NCBI RefSeq assembly: GCF_038003045.1
Contig: NZ_JBBOOK010000001.1
Span: 1,550,001-1,614,000, forward strand
DNA length: 64,000 nt
From: Sporosarcina sp. FSL W7-1349
GTDB lineage: Bacteria; Bacillota; Bacilli; Bacillales_A; Planococcaceae
Direction: 5' to 3'
Program-made: the position numbers and the translations under genes
Shown here: piece after piece, positions 56,687-64,000 of the stretch
How positions within the stretch are numbered: the first letter of the stretch is position 1
Layout of the letters: each line of letters starts with the position of its first letter
Notes under the pieces: model-generated
Database searches by the model: none
Seen by the model: only the letters and a program-made list of their open reading frames with translations
Told to the model about the DNA's origin: nothing

Positions 56687-57346
56687 TCAATATAAAGCTT
56701 TCCGTTCAAACCGGTGGATGTCCTCATCCGAGCCGATAACGATCAGAACATCGCCCAATTGAATCTTTTCGATTGCTTGTGGGGAGACGAGAATATGGGT
56801 GCCTCGTTTGATGGCGACGATGTTGACACCGTATCTGGCTCGAATGTCCAAGTCAATAAGGGAGAATCCTGTGATTCTTTCATTCGCCCTGATTTCTGCG
56901 ATGGAGTATTCCTCCGATAATTCCAAGTAATCGATGATATTATTGGAGACCATATTGTTGGCGATCCGTATGCCCATATCCCGTTCCGGATGCACGACCT
57001 GATCGGCCCCGATCTTCCGGAGCACCTTCTCATGGTAGTCGTTTTGAGCCTTCACCGTTATTTTCGGCACCCCGATCTCCTTCAGCATCAAAGTGGTTAA
57101 AATACTCGCTTGAATGTTCTCCCCGATGGCGACAATGACATGCTCAAAATTGCGGATGCCTAATGATTTCAGGACGGACTCGTCTGTTGTGTCCGCTGCA
57201 ACCGCCTGTGTCGCAATCTGCGCATACTCATCCACCCGTTCGGGGGACTTATCAATCGCCATCACATCGGCCCCCAAGTTGATCAATTCCCGTACGATGC
57301 TCCCACCGAACCGACCTAACCCGATGACGACAAACTCTTTTTTCAT
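56687..57346 (-). CDS. ktrC: Potassium uptake regulatory subunit KtrC (KtrA family)
   Basis: KtrA/KtrC proteins form cytosolic rings that gate the KtrB/KtrD potassium channel in response to nucleotides, including c-di-AMP. The 219-residue product has an RCK_N domain (MKKEFVVIGLGRFGGSIVRE..., with AIDKSPERVDEYA) and an RCK_C domain (about 135-219, ERITGFSLIDLDIRARYGVNI in part). I chose the ATG at 57346 after GGGGGAAT; an upstream extension is unlikely. Next to rnjA, as ykqB in B. subtilis. No membrane partner gene is nearby. Confidence 0.93.
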   Translation of the reverse strand: MKKEFVVIGLGRFGGSIVRELINLGADVMAIDKSPERVDEYAQIATQAVAADTTDESVLKSLGIRNFEHVIVAIGENIQASILTTLMLKEIGVPKITVKAQNDYHEKVLRKIGADQVVHPERDMGIRIANNMVSNNIIDYLELSEEYSIAEIRANERITGFSLIDLDIRARYGVNIVAIKRGTHILVSPQAIEKIQLGDVLIVIGSDEDIHRFERKALY

Positions 57347-57549
57347 ACATTGATTCCCCCATACGAATTCACGATGCAAAAAGTGTAGCATATCCCTTTC
57401 GCGTACTCAAGGGTGGGGGGTTTATGGGCGGTGGAGCGGGAGTTATGGGCACGGGGCTCAAGTAATGAGCCGGAGATCCGAGTTACGGTCGGTCCGGCGG
57501 CAGTTATCAACGCGAGTTCAGATGGCCAGCGAGTAACTGAACCAGAACA
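57347..57549. other. GC-rich spacer upstream of ktrC
   Basis: This stretch is purine-rich on the plus strand (GGGGGGTTTATGGGCGGTGG and similar) and carries no convincing gene or obvious inverted repeat. It leads into the nested-hairpin element. Confidence 0.5.
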
Positions 57550-57665
57550 AAAGCGCAAGCGCCTTGGTCAGCCCCGACAAGCGCTGGAAGACTTTTAATA
57601 AAGGCGCTCTTTGCCTTTATCTTAAAGTCTGAAGCGACTCAAGGGGCTAGGCGCTCAAGCTAGAT
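57550..57665. repeat. Nested-hairpin intergenic element
   Basis: Four helices are nested from outside in. AGCGCC (57558-57563) pairs with GGCGCT (57650-57655), AGCCCC (57570-57575) with GGGGCT (57643-57648), AGACTTT (57589-57595) with AAAGTCT (57624-57630), and ATAAAGGC (57598-57605) with GCCTTTAT (57613-57620). The whole 98-nt fold is nearly complete. From memory, elements with the outer GCGCCTTGGTCAGCCCC-type and GGGGCTAGGCGCT-type arms recur in intergenic regions of many Bacillales genomes; I cannot check that here. Only one copy is seen in this window. Confidence 0.75.
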
Positions 57666-57726
57666 GTAAAACTTCTGCATTAGTAGAGTTATCCACAGTC
57701 CAGGATTTTATAATTTCCTAGACGAT

Positions 57727-57775
57727 AAAAAAGCCCTGTCGTGCAAGCGGGCGCTTCACACAACGGGCATGGGCT
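57727..57775 (-). terminator. Terminator after the thioredoxin-like gene
   Basis: On the minus strand AGCCC pairs with GGGCT, with a long inner helix (GTTGTG...GCACGAC), followed by TTTTTTATC. Confidence 0.75.
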
Positions 57776-57786
57776 CAGTCTTCTTT

Positions 57787-58230
57787 TTAGTTTCTCCCAA
57801 GTACACGGTTGACACGTCTCTCCAACACCTTCATGCCGCTTCCACCTGCTTGGAAATGACGAAGTTGGCCGTCTTTGTCGAATACATAGTAAGCCGGGAC
57901 GTATTGATTACTAAATGCGTCCGTCAGCTTCACTTCGCTGTCGACGAAAATCGGTTGTGTAATATTATGTTTGGCGGCTACCGCTTTAATCTTTTCCAAG
58001 TCCAGATCCTCTTTGGACCGAGGCATATGAACTGCGATGACATTCAGCTCGTCTTTGTACCGATCTCTGAAATAATTGATGTCCGGCATCACTTCTTTGC
58101 AGAGACGGCAGCTGACAGACCAAAAATGGATCAAGGTCGGTCTTCGGCCAATTAGGTCCGCTTTTGTTCTTTTACCGTTCAACCAAGTTGTCGCGCCTTC
58201 CAACTCCGGCATCTGTTCGTGTAATTTCAT
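57787..58230 (-). CDS. Thioredoxin-like (TlpA/ResA type) protein
   Basis: The 147-residue product has a thioredoxin fold with the active-site CRLC in IHFWSVSCRLCKEVMP, a central PIFVDSE strand and the cis-Pro segment VPAYYVFDKDGQLRH. There is no signal peptide, so it should act in the cytoplasm, unlike ResA. Such proteins are thiol-disulphide reductases, some for cytochrome assembly. It stands alone with its own terminator. The redox partner is unknown. Confidence 0.88.
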   Translation of the reverse strand: MKLHEQMPELEGATTWLNGKRTKADLIGRRPTLIHFWSVSCRLCKEVMPDINYFRDRYKDELNVIAVHMPRSKEDLDLEKIKAVAAKHNITQPIFVDSEVKLTDAFSNQYVPAYYVFDKDGQLRHFQAGGSGMKVLERRVNRVLGRN

Positions 58231-58898
58231 AATCCTATCCCCCTGTTAAGAAAATCCCCACTGCTTATACTATGCGTGGGGATTGAGTTAGTATCCTAAC
58301 CATAGCCTACATTGCAATCATAGGATTTCTTCGTCTGATCTCCAGTTTGAAACGCGTAAAGTGCACGAACTATTTCGTCTACGTCACGGCCAAAACGAGA
58401 AATGGAAATGATTGGATAAATGGTAGGAAAACTAACTTCAATGGAGATTGGTTTAGCAAACAATATTTGAAATGGACAATATTGTTCTTCGTCTGCCCAA
58501 CAGAAATTACAGCGATGTCCAACTGTTATGCTGAATTCGAAGACTTGATGCCGAACGGAGGTACAACGAAATCCACATGCACTTGACTTGAATCAAGATA
58601 GAACATAATGACAACTGCAATTGAAATATACGTTTGCAACTGATACGGATCACATAGTTTCCTACGAAAACAGCGTATTGGTCGAAGAGGAAGGCATTGC
58701 ACTGTGCGGTCTTTTCATCATCAATCCTAAAAGCAAACTTAAAATCAAATTGGATTGCATAACAAAAAATATTTATTGCTAGAGAAGTATAATTTCAACA
58801 ATTTCCTTAATCAGAAAAACAAAAAACTACTTTTAAAAAAGACATAAGTATGGCCAGGTTTACATGACCCGGATTTGAGGAATCGAGAATAGAGATAC
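58231..58898. other. 668-bp region with decayed coding sequence
   Basis: No intact gene is convincing. The AT-rich part from about 58320 to 58790 carries coding-like pieces in several frames of the plus strand and is annotated as a possible pseudogene. Confidence 0.55.
58325..58782 (+). pseudogene. Remains of an unidentified gene with several frameshifts
   Basis: Coding-like fragments in different plus-strand frames follow one another. One is near 58345 (FETRKVHELFRLRHGQNEKW, then a stop), one near 58420 (MVGKLTSMEIGLANNI) and one near 58475 (NIVLRLPNRNYSDVQLLC). The last, at 58621-58782, reads LKYTFATDTDHIVSYENSVL and continues to a TAG. The stops between them look like frameshifts. I could not assign a family. 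The composition is more AT-rich than the flanking genes, which may indicate relaxed selection or foreign origin. Confidence 0.4.
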
Positions 58899-59219
58899 CT
58901 AATTACACTGAGAAGGTCTATTGGGCCTGGCCAAGCAATATTCGCAATCTGGATCGGCGCAGGATGGTTCTCGCCATTCGTCACAAGTCGGGCAAAAGAC
59001 GGAGTCGTGCTCATCATTGTACGCCAATGATTCTAAGCAGACCATGCAAAGATTGGATAATTCCGACCCTTTGTGGATTCTGCCTTGATAAGCGAGGAAA
59101 ATCCCTTCTATCTCTTTTTCGTGCACTGATTGTCCAATCGTCTCCCAGCTGAGCCCGAGATCTTCCATTGTCCACTTGCGCTCGTCTGGATCAAGGAAAA
59201 ACACTTTTTTCTTTCCCAA
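58899..59219 (-). CDS. Cysteine-rich zinc-ribbon protein of unknown function
   Basis: The 106-residue product starts at a TTG (59219) preceded by a run of G residues: GKKKVFFLDPDERKWTMEDLG follows the initiator in part. After an acidic helical part come eight cysteines: CMVC, CPTC, then CADPDCEYC and a C-terminal Cys. Two zinc sites are likely. I recognise no named family. It sits between decayed sequence and the CorA-like gene, divergent from the latter. Confidence 0.7.
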   Translation of the reverse strand: MGKKKVFFLDPDERKWTMEDLGLSWETIGQSVHEKEIEGIFLAYQGRIHKGSELSNLCMVCLESLAYNDEHDSVFCPTCDEWREPSCADPDCEYCLARPNRPSQCN

Positions 59220-59291
59220 TCCCAGTCCCCCCCTTTTCGAATAATTGTATCATGTATCGATAATTTATCCTATATGGAAGGGTGAAATCCG

Positions 59292-60740
59292 ATGGAAAAG
59301 AAAGTTAATATGACAGAAATCGATATTATTCGCTCCCATCTATCTTTTGTTCTTCCATTGAATTACACCTTATCCCAGTCGAAGCATTTCTCAGAAACCC
59401 TTCAAAACAACGGCTATACCTATTTCAATATTCTGGAAGCATCGAAGCTGAATGAGATGTACGGCGAAGGCATTGCGGTCAGTGGCAAAGAGTTCGAGCA
59501 ATATTTCCTCCCTTTCATTGAACGAAAACTTTTCCCGCCCTCTCTCCACGAACAAGGATTCCATCGTTTTTCCAAGTCGATCCAAAAGGATTTCCGGTTC
59601 CGGATCAATAGAAGACTACAACGCTTCAAGGTTCGGAGTATTGATATCATTCTCGGCCCTTTCGGTATCGCATTCTTAACGTTACGAATCGAGTTGAACG
59701 AGACGACGAGCCTCTCTGATGTCCTTGATTTCACTCATCATTTCCGGGCAGTGGAACCGAAAGTGCGGGAGGAGCGCGGAGCAAAAGTCCTTTTGTCCAA
59801 CGATGAACCGATTTCTGTCCATCGTTTTCTCTTCGACCAATTATGTCCTTTCCTCCAGAACCTGATTCCGCACGACGAGAAACTGCAAGGATACTATGGA
59901 TCACTTCCGTATTTCGATGATGAAAGAATGTACACCTCCGGATTCCTTTTTGCCCGGGAACATGAAAATATCACACAGGACCAATTGTTCCGGATGGGCC
60001 AAGTCAATGGACGCACCCCGACAGGAGAACCTTTCCTATCGGCAACGAATCCTAAATATATTCAGCAAATGTTGCAAGATTCTTTGCATGACCGTTGGGC
60101 CCCTCACACGTATACCGTGACGACCGACCATGCGTTCATGAAGATTACAAACCATCGGTCTGATGAAATGCGCCAGGAACTGTCGCAATTCATGGGCACC
60201 CATTATTACAATCTTCTCCTGCATTACTTTTACAAGATCATGTTGCTTCGGTTCGTATTCGAATATAGCTCCATCGACTGGGACAAGGACGATGAATATG
60301 TAAAATCGCTCATCAAATCCATCACATTGTTTTCTTCTTGGTATTACTCGGAGGAAATCAGCACCCGGACAGAAGGAAAAGAGGTTTCCAGCATGTTCCG
60401 GAAAGCATTCAATATTAGCAATTTGTTCACGGAAGTGACGAACACATTAAATGAGTTATACCGGAATCAGGAAAACAGCAACGCGGGCAGGATGAACATC
60501 CTTCTCTTCGTATTGACCGTTTTCACAGTGATCTCGGGCATTTACGGAATGAATCTCGTCATCGATGATTGGGATGACCCTTTCAAATGGAGTAAAGTGA
60601 CCTCCTATACGTTTTTCGAATGGATCTCCCTCATCACAGCCATCAGCGGGATCGGCCTATCCGCCTATCTCATTTTCCATACGTTCCTCAAGATGGGGAG
60701 AAGGAAATGGAGATCCAAAAAGAATGATCTGTCGATTTGA
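59292..60740 (+). CDS. CorA-like two-helix membrane protein
   Basis: The 482-residue product has a long soluble N-terminal part and two C-terminal membrane helices (about 400-424 and 440-468). At the end of the first helix is YGMN (418-421), the ion-selectivity motif of CorA-type magnesium channels. It is preceded by LNELYRNQEN, as in the CorA stalk. The rest of the N-terminal 350 residues is not recognisably CorA-like. Known CorA proteins are pentameric Mg or Co channels; the same role here is plausible but inferred. ATG at 59292 follows AAGGGTGAA. No magnesium-sensing leader is evident upstream. Confidence 0.72.
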   Translation: MEKKVNMTEIDIIRSHLSFVLPLNYTLSQSKHFSETLQNNGYTYFNILEASKLNEMYGEGIAVSGKEFEQYFLPFIERKLFPPSLHEQGFHRFSKSIQKDFRFRINRRLQRFKVRSIDIILGPFGIAFLTLRIELNETTSLSDVLDFTHHFRAVEPKVREERGAKVLLSNDEPISVHRFLFDQLCPFLQNLIPHDEKLQGYYGSLPYFDDERMYTSGFLFAREHENITQDQLFRMGQVNGRTPTGEPFLSATNPKYIQQMLQDSLHDRWAPHTYTVTTDHAFMKITNHRSDEMRQELSQFMGTHYYNLLLHYFYKIMLLRFVFEYSSIDWDKDDEYVKSLIKSITLFSSWYYSEEISTRTEGKEVSSMFRKAFNISNLFTEVTNTLNELYRNQENSNAGRMNILLFVLTVFTVISGIYGMNLVIDDWDDPFKWSKVTSYTFFEWISLITAISGIGLSAYLIFHTFLKMGRRKWRSKKNDLSI

Positions 60741-60751
60741 CGGATTTTGAA

Positions 60752-60798
60752 AAGTAGAGGCGGGGCATAATTCAGCCCTCCCCTGCTTTTTATTTTTA
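60752..60798 (+). terminator. Possible terminator after the CorA-like gene
   Basis: A short GGGG/CCCC stem (60762-60765 with 60780-60783) is followed by TGCTTTTTATTTTT. The stem is weak. Confidence 0.45.
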
Positions 60799-60976
60799 AC
60801 GGCTTCCGCATTTTCACTTGGAGAGTGCAGGGAATGAAACGCTGTATCCTGTCATGGTTTATTTTTCCATAAAAATTTATTTACAAAATCAGTTGATTTT
60901 TGAATACAGATTGTATAGGTTATAGTAAACTTAAAGTTCATTTCCACTAAACTTCTACAGCGCGGGAGGGGTGCCT

Positions 60977-61519
60977 ATGGAAATTGGCAGGAAAATTAAA
61001 AGTCTCCGATTAAAAAAGGGACTGACCCAGGAAGAGTTAGGAGAACGGACCGATTTGACGAAGGGGTTCATCTCGCAATTGGAACGCGACTTGAATTCGC
61101 CTTCCATCGAAACGCTTTTCAGCTTGCTGGAGGTGCTCGGAACGACACCGAAAGAGTTTTTCGACGAGCCGAAAAAGAATATGAAAATTGTCTATACGGC
61201 GGACGATCAAACCGTCTATCGGGATGAACGGATGCACTATAGCATTCGCTGGCTCATCCCGCGTTCGAACGAGCAAGAAATGGAACCGATCCACCTTACG
61301 TTCGAAGAACAAGGGCAATTTAAAAAGTTCGAACCGTCGCCTGCTGAAACATTCATTTACGTACTGAAGGGCGAAGTGAAACTGGAACTCGGTGAGATGG
61401 ACTATACGGCCGGACAAGGGGATGCACTTTATTTTGATGCTTCGCAACCCCATCAACTTTCTAACGCGGCAAATGGATCGAGCGAATTGATTCTCGTTGC
61501 GACCGAATCCTATTTATAA
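60977..61519 (+). CDS. XRE-family regulator with cupin domain, likely controls pot operon
   Basis: The 180-residue product starts at the ATG at 60977 ([21 protein letters not shown]), after GGGAGGGGTG. An N-terminal helix-turn-helix ([20 protein letters not shown]) is followed by a cupin sensor domain (about 100-178: [31 protein letters not shown]). This layout is common in regulators of polyamine and amino-acid genes (PuuR type). potA starts 16 bp downstream, so it is probably in the same operon and may respond to spermidine or putrescine. Confidence 0.9.
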   Translation: MEIGRKIKSLRLKKGLTQEELGERTDLTKGFISQLERDLNSPSIETLFSLLEVLGTTPKEFFDEPKKNMKIVYTADDQTVYRDERMHYSIRWLIPRSNEQEMEPIHLTFEEQGQFKKFEPSPAETFIYVLKGEVKLELGEMDYTAGQGDALYFDASQPHQLSNAANGSSELILVATESYL

Positions 61520-61535
61520 AGGAGGAACCTCCCCC

Positions 61536-62642
61536 ATGACGACTGAACCGATCATCCGCTTCGACAACGTGACGAAACAATATAGCACCGATACGACGGT
61601 GTTGAATGGCGTTTCGTTCGAGATGGAGCGTGGAAAATTCTATACATTGCTCGGCCCGTCCGGTTGCGGAAAAACAACGATCCTGCGGCTGATTGCAGGC
61701 TTCATCGAGCCTACGGAAGGGACGATTTATTTTAACGGGAAGAAGATCAACGGCATTCCGGCGAATGAACGGCAAGTGAACACTGTATTCCAAGACTACG
61801 CCCTATTTCCCCATCTGAATGTCTATGAAAATGTGGCATTCGGCCTGCGCATCAAGAAAGTGAAAAAAGAAGAGGTCGATCGTCGGGTCAAAGAAGCGTT
61901 GAAATTCGTCAATCTGGAAGGCTATGAAAGACGGGACATCTCCGAAATGTCCGGGGGGCAGAGGCAACGGGTCGCCATTGCCCGGGCCATCATCAATGAC
62001 CCGGAAGTGATTCTGCTGGATGAGCCGCTTTCCGCACTTGATTTGAAATTACGTTCTGAAATGCAGTATGAGCTTCGGGAACTCCAGCAGCGCCTCGGCA
62101 AGACGTTCGTCTTCGTAACTCATGACCAAGAGGAAGCGTTGGCGATGTCCGATGAAATTTTCGTCATGAATACGGGAGAAATCGTCCAATCCGGCACACC
62201 GCTCGATATTTACGATGAACCGATCAACCGCTTCGTCGCGGACTTTATCGGAGAATCTAATATTGTTCCGGGCGTCATGATCGAAGATTACTCCGTGCAA
62301 TTCACCGGGAAAGTGTTTGAATGTGTCGACCAAGGGCTGAACCCGAATGAGAAAGTCGACATCGTCATCCGTCCGGAAGACTTGGAAATTACCGACGTGC
62401 AGAAAGGAAAATTGGTGGTGACAGTCGATACCCAATTATTCCGCGGTGTCCATTATGAACTCTCCACCTACGATGCGGACGGGAATGAATGGCTTGTACA
62501 TTCCACCAAAAAGGCGGAGGTCGGCGGTAAAATCGGCTTGGACTTTGCCCCGGAAGACATTCATGTCATGCGTTTGAATGAAACGGAAGAGGATTTCGAT
62601 GCCCGATTGGAGTCCTATGGAGTGGCAGCAAATGAAGAATAG
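61536..62642 (+). CDS. potA: Spermidine/putrescine ABC transporter ATP-binding protein
   Basis: PotA drives polyamine import by ATP hydrolysis. The 368-residue product has the Walker [12 protein letters not shown], the ABC signature [14 protein letters not shown], Walker [13 protein letters not shown] and the switch [16 protein letters not shown]-terminal TOBE-type domain follows ([13 protein letters not shown]). The ATG at 61536 lies after AAAGGAGG. The potB start lies inside the potA end. Confidence 0.94.
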   Translation: MTTEPIIRFDNVTKQYSTDTTVLNGVSFEMERGKFYTLLGPSGCGKTTILRLIAGFIEPTEGTIYFNGKKINGIPANERQVNTVFQDYALFPHLNVYENVAFGLRIKKVKKEEVDRRVKEALKFVNLEGYERRDISEMSGGQRQRVAIARAIINDPEVILLDEPLSALDLKLRSEMQYELRELQQRLGKTFVFVTHDQEEALAMSDEIFVMNTGEIVQSGTPLDIYDEPINRFVADFIGESNIVPGVMIEDYSVQFTGKVFECVDQGLNPNEKVDIVIRPEDLEITDVQKGKLVVTVDTQLFRGVHYELSTYDADGNEWLVHSTKKAEVGGKIGLDFAPEDIHVMRLNETEEDFDARLESYGVAANEE

Positions 62643-63456
62643 AACGTTTCACCCGTTATACTCGATTCCGTATATTGCATGGATCTTGCTATTTGTCATT
62701 GCGCCGATCGCCTTGATCGTCTATTATTCCTTTTTTGATTTAACAGGCAATTTTACGTTAGCAAATTATAAAAGCTTTTTCTCGTCGGTCTACTTGAAAT
62801 TGACAATCAGCTCGTTCTGGTATGCGTTTCTCATTACGTTCTTTTCGTTGCTGTTCGCCTATCCGACGGCTTATTTCCTGACGAAGACGAAGCATAAGCA
62901 GCTTTGGTTGTTGCTCATCATCATTCCATCGTGGATCAACCTTTTGCTGAAGACATATGCGTTCATCGGGTTATTCGGTCTGTACGGGCCGCTCAATGCG
63001 TTAATGGAAGTGACGGGAATCGGAAGGCAGCAATTGCTATTTACCGATTTCAGTTTCGTCTTCGTGTCGGTCTATATTTTCATTCCATTCATGATTTTGC
63101 CGATTTTCAATGCACTTGACAAATTGAATCCTGCCTTGATCGACGCCTCCCGAGACCTTGGGGCGAATGCGTGGACGACATTCCGGCGGGTCATCTGGCC
63201 ACTGACGATCAATGGAGTCAAATCCGGCGTGCAGATCGTTTTCATCCCGGCATTGTCACTATTTATGATCACTCGGCTCATCGCGGGGAATAAAGTCATC
63301 ACACTCGGAACTGCGATTGAACAGCAGTTTCTTGTCACGCAAAACTGGGGCATGGGGTCGACCATTGCCGTGTTCTTGATCTTATTCATGTTCATCGTCA
63401 TGATCATCACGAGTGGCGGCGAAAGGGGGACGACAGGCAATGGGAAAATTAAGTAG
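62632..63456 (+). CDS. potB: Spermidine/putrescine ABC transporter permease PotB
   Basis: PotB is one of the two membrane subunits. The 274-residue product has six helices and the permease EAA-type loop ([22 protein letters not shown]). I chose the ATG at 62632 ([14 protein letters not shown]), overlapping the end of potA by 11 bp, with GGAGTGG as ribosome binding site. It overlaps potC by 17 bp, so potABC are tightly coupled. Confidence 0.92.
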   Translation: MKNRTFHPLYSIPYIAWILLFVIAPIALIVYYSFFDLTGNFTLANYKSFFSSVYLKLTISSFWYAFLITFFSLLFAYPTAYFLTKTKHKQLWLLLIIIPSWINLLLKTYAFIGLFGLYGPLNALMEVTGIGRQQLLFTDFSFVFVSVYIFIPFMILPIFNALDKLNPALIDASRDLGANAWTTFRRVIWPLTINGVKSGVQIVFIPALSLFMITRLIAGNKVITLGTAIEQQFLVTQNWGMGSTIAVFLILFMFIVMIITSGGERGTTGNGKIK

Positions 63457-64000
63457 CTTACCGAAACTCTATTTGACTGCCGTCTTCATCATTCTTTATG
63501 CACCTATCTTTTATCTGATCTTTTATTCATTCAATTCCGGGGGCGGCATGTCGAATTTCGAGTCGTTCACTTGGGAACATTACAGCGCCGTTTTCGAAGA
63601 CACCCGGCTCATCGTCATCTTGCTGAACACCGTCATCGTCGCCTTGCTTTCTGCCCTCGTCTCCACTGCAATCGGCGTGCTCGGTGCGCTGGCTATCGCC
63701 TTCCTGCGCAATCAAGCGATGCGGAATGCCGTGTTGTCGTTGAATAATATTCTAATTGTCAGCCCGGATGTCATTATCGGGGCCTCATTCCTTATTTTAT
63801 TCACCATTGTGGGAGTCAAGCTCGGGTTTGCATCGGTGCTGATTTCCCATATCGCATTCAGCATTCCGATTGTGGTCATCATGGTATTGCCGAAACTGCA
63901 GGAGATGAGTACTTCGCTAATTGATGCAGCAAGGGATCTGGGCGCTTCACGGAGGGATATCTTGATGAGGGTGATCATCCCTTATATCAAACCCGGGATT
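63440..64000 (+). CDS. potC: Spermidine/putrescine ABC transporter permease PotC (3' end outside window)
   Basis: The ATG at 63440 opens a frame that stays open for 187 codons to the window edge ([20 protein letters not shown]...). At least four helices are visible, as is the permease loop DAARDLGASRRDILMRVIIP near the end. A typical PotC has about 260-270 residues. The substrate-binding gene potD is expected just beyond the window. Confidence 0.93.
   Translation, partial: MGKLSSLPKLYLTAVFIILYAPIFYLIFYSFNSGGGMSNFESFTWEHYSAVFEDTRLIVILLNTVIVALLSALVSTAIGVLGALAIAFLRNQAMRNAVLSLNNILIVSPDVIIGASFLILFTIVGVKLGFASVLISHIAFSIPIVVIMVLPKLQEMSTSLIDAARDLGASRRDILMRVIIPYIKPGI

Noticed and set aside
58347..58586. 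79-codon plus-strand ORF as an intact gene
   Set aside because: Its residue composition is odd (many Cys, Asn and Thr) and the more protein-like sequence appears in other frames of the same stretch, which suits a decayed gene.

Overview
The window looks like a core chromosomal segment of a low-to-moderate GC, Gram-positive, endospore-forming member of the Bacillales, most likely Planococcaceae (Sporosarcina-like). The evidence is gene order: the ylb, cta, pyc, yla, ykt, pdh and rnjA blocks appear in the arrangement known from Bacillus subtilis, read backwards. Sporulation-family membrane proteins (YlbJ- and YtvI-like) and typical sigma-A promoters with AAGGAGG-type ribosome binding sites agree. 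No rRNA, tRNA, CRISPR array, insertion sequence or prophage was seen.

Layout. 0-5 kb: start of the division/cell-wall cluster (ftsL, rsmH, mraZ with an MraZ operator), then bshC, a DUF3397 membrane protein and a panE-like reductase. 5.1-9.4 kb: a three-gene biotin-dependent acyl-CoA carboxylase and an enoyl-CoA hydratase. 9.45-9.76 kb: a tandem array of 21-bp units. 9.9-17.4 kb: rpmF-yceD, tmcAL, ylbL, ylbJ, coaD, rsmD, an unrecognised anchored protein, ylbG. 17.9-22.9 kb: a degenerate GDPD protein, ricF, an orphan MurE-like ligase, a short aspartokinase-like protein and ylbC. 23.2-32.7 kb: yugN, an AI-2E-family protein and the complete caa3-type oxidase set (ctaM, ctaG, ctaFEDC, ctaB, ctaA). 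32.9-42.8 kb: pyc, ftsW, ylaN, ylaL, ylaI, ylaH, typA, ylaF and an inositol-phosphatase gene. 43-48 kb: yktB, a second 21-bp array in the opposite orientation, a UPF0223 gene, a chemoreceptor and a deacetylase lipoprotein. 48-58.2 kb: pdhABCD, ykyA, def, a tiny basic-peptide transcription unit, rpoY, rnjA, ktrC, a nested-hairpin element and a thioredoxin-like gene. 58.2-60.7 kb: decayed coding sequence, a zinc-ribbon protein and a CorA-like protein. 61-64 kb: an XRE-cupin regulator and potABC, cut by the window end.

How it works together: most genes serve central metabolism and growth. Pyruvate dehydrogenase and pyruvate carboxylase feed the TCA cycle. The cta genes make heme A and the terminal oxidase. 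ftsL, ftsW, mraZ and the MurE-like ligase act in wall synthesis and division. rsmH, rsmD, tmcAL, typA, rnjA, rpoY, rpmF, yceD, def and ricF act in RNA and protein synthesis.

The least explained parts are between the conserved genes. They are the two 21-bp arrays of one sequence family (about 9.6 and 43.9 kb), the self-contained unit for a 23-residue basic peptide (54.5 kb), the nested-hairpin element (57.6 kb), a structured 96-nt spacer (38.9 kb), the catalytically degenerate GDPD protein, the divergent MurE-like/aspartokinase-like pair and the CorA-like protein at 59.3-60.7 kb. None of these could be compared with a database here.
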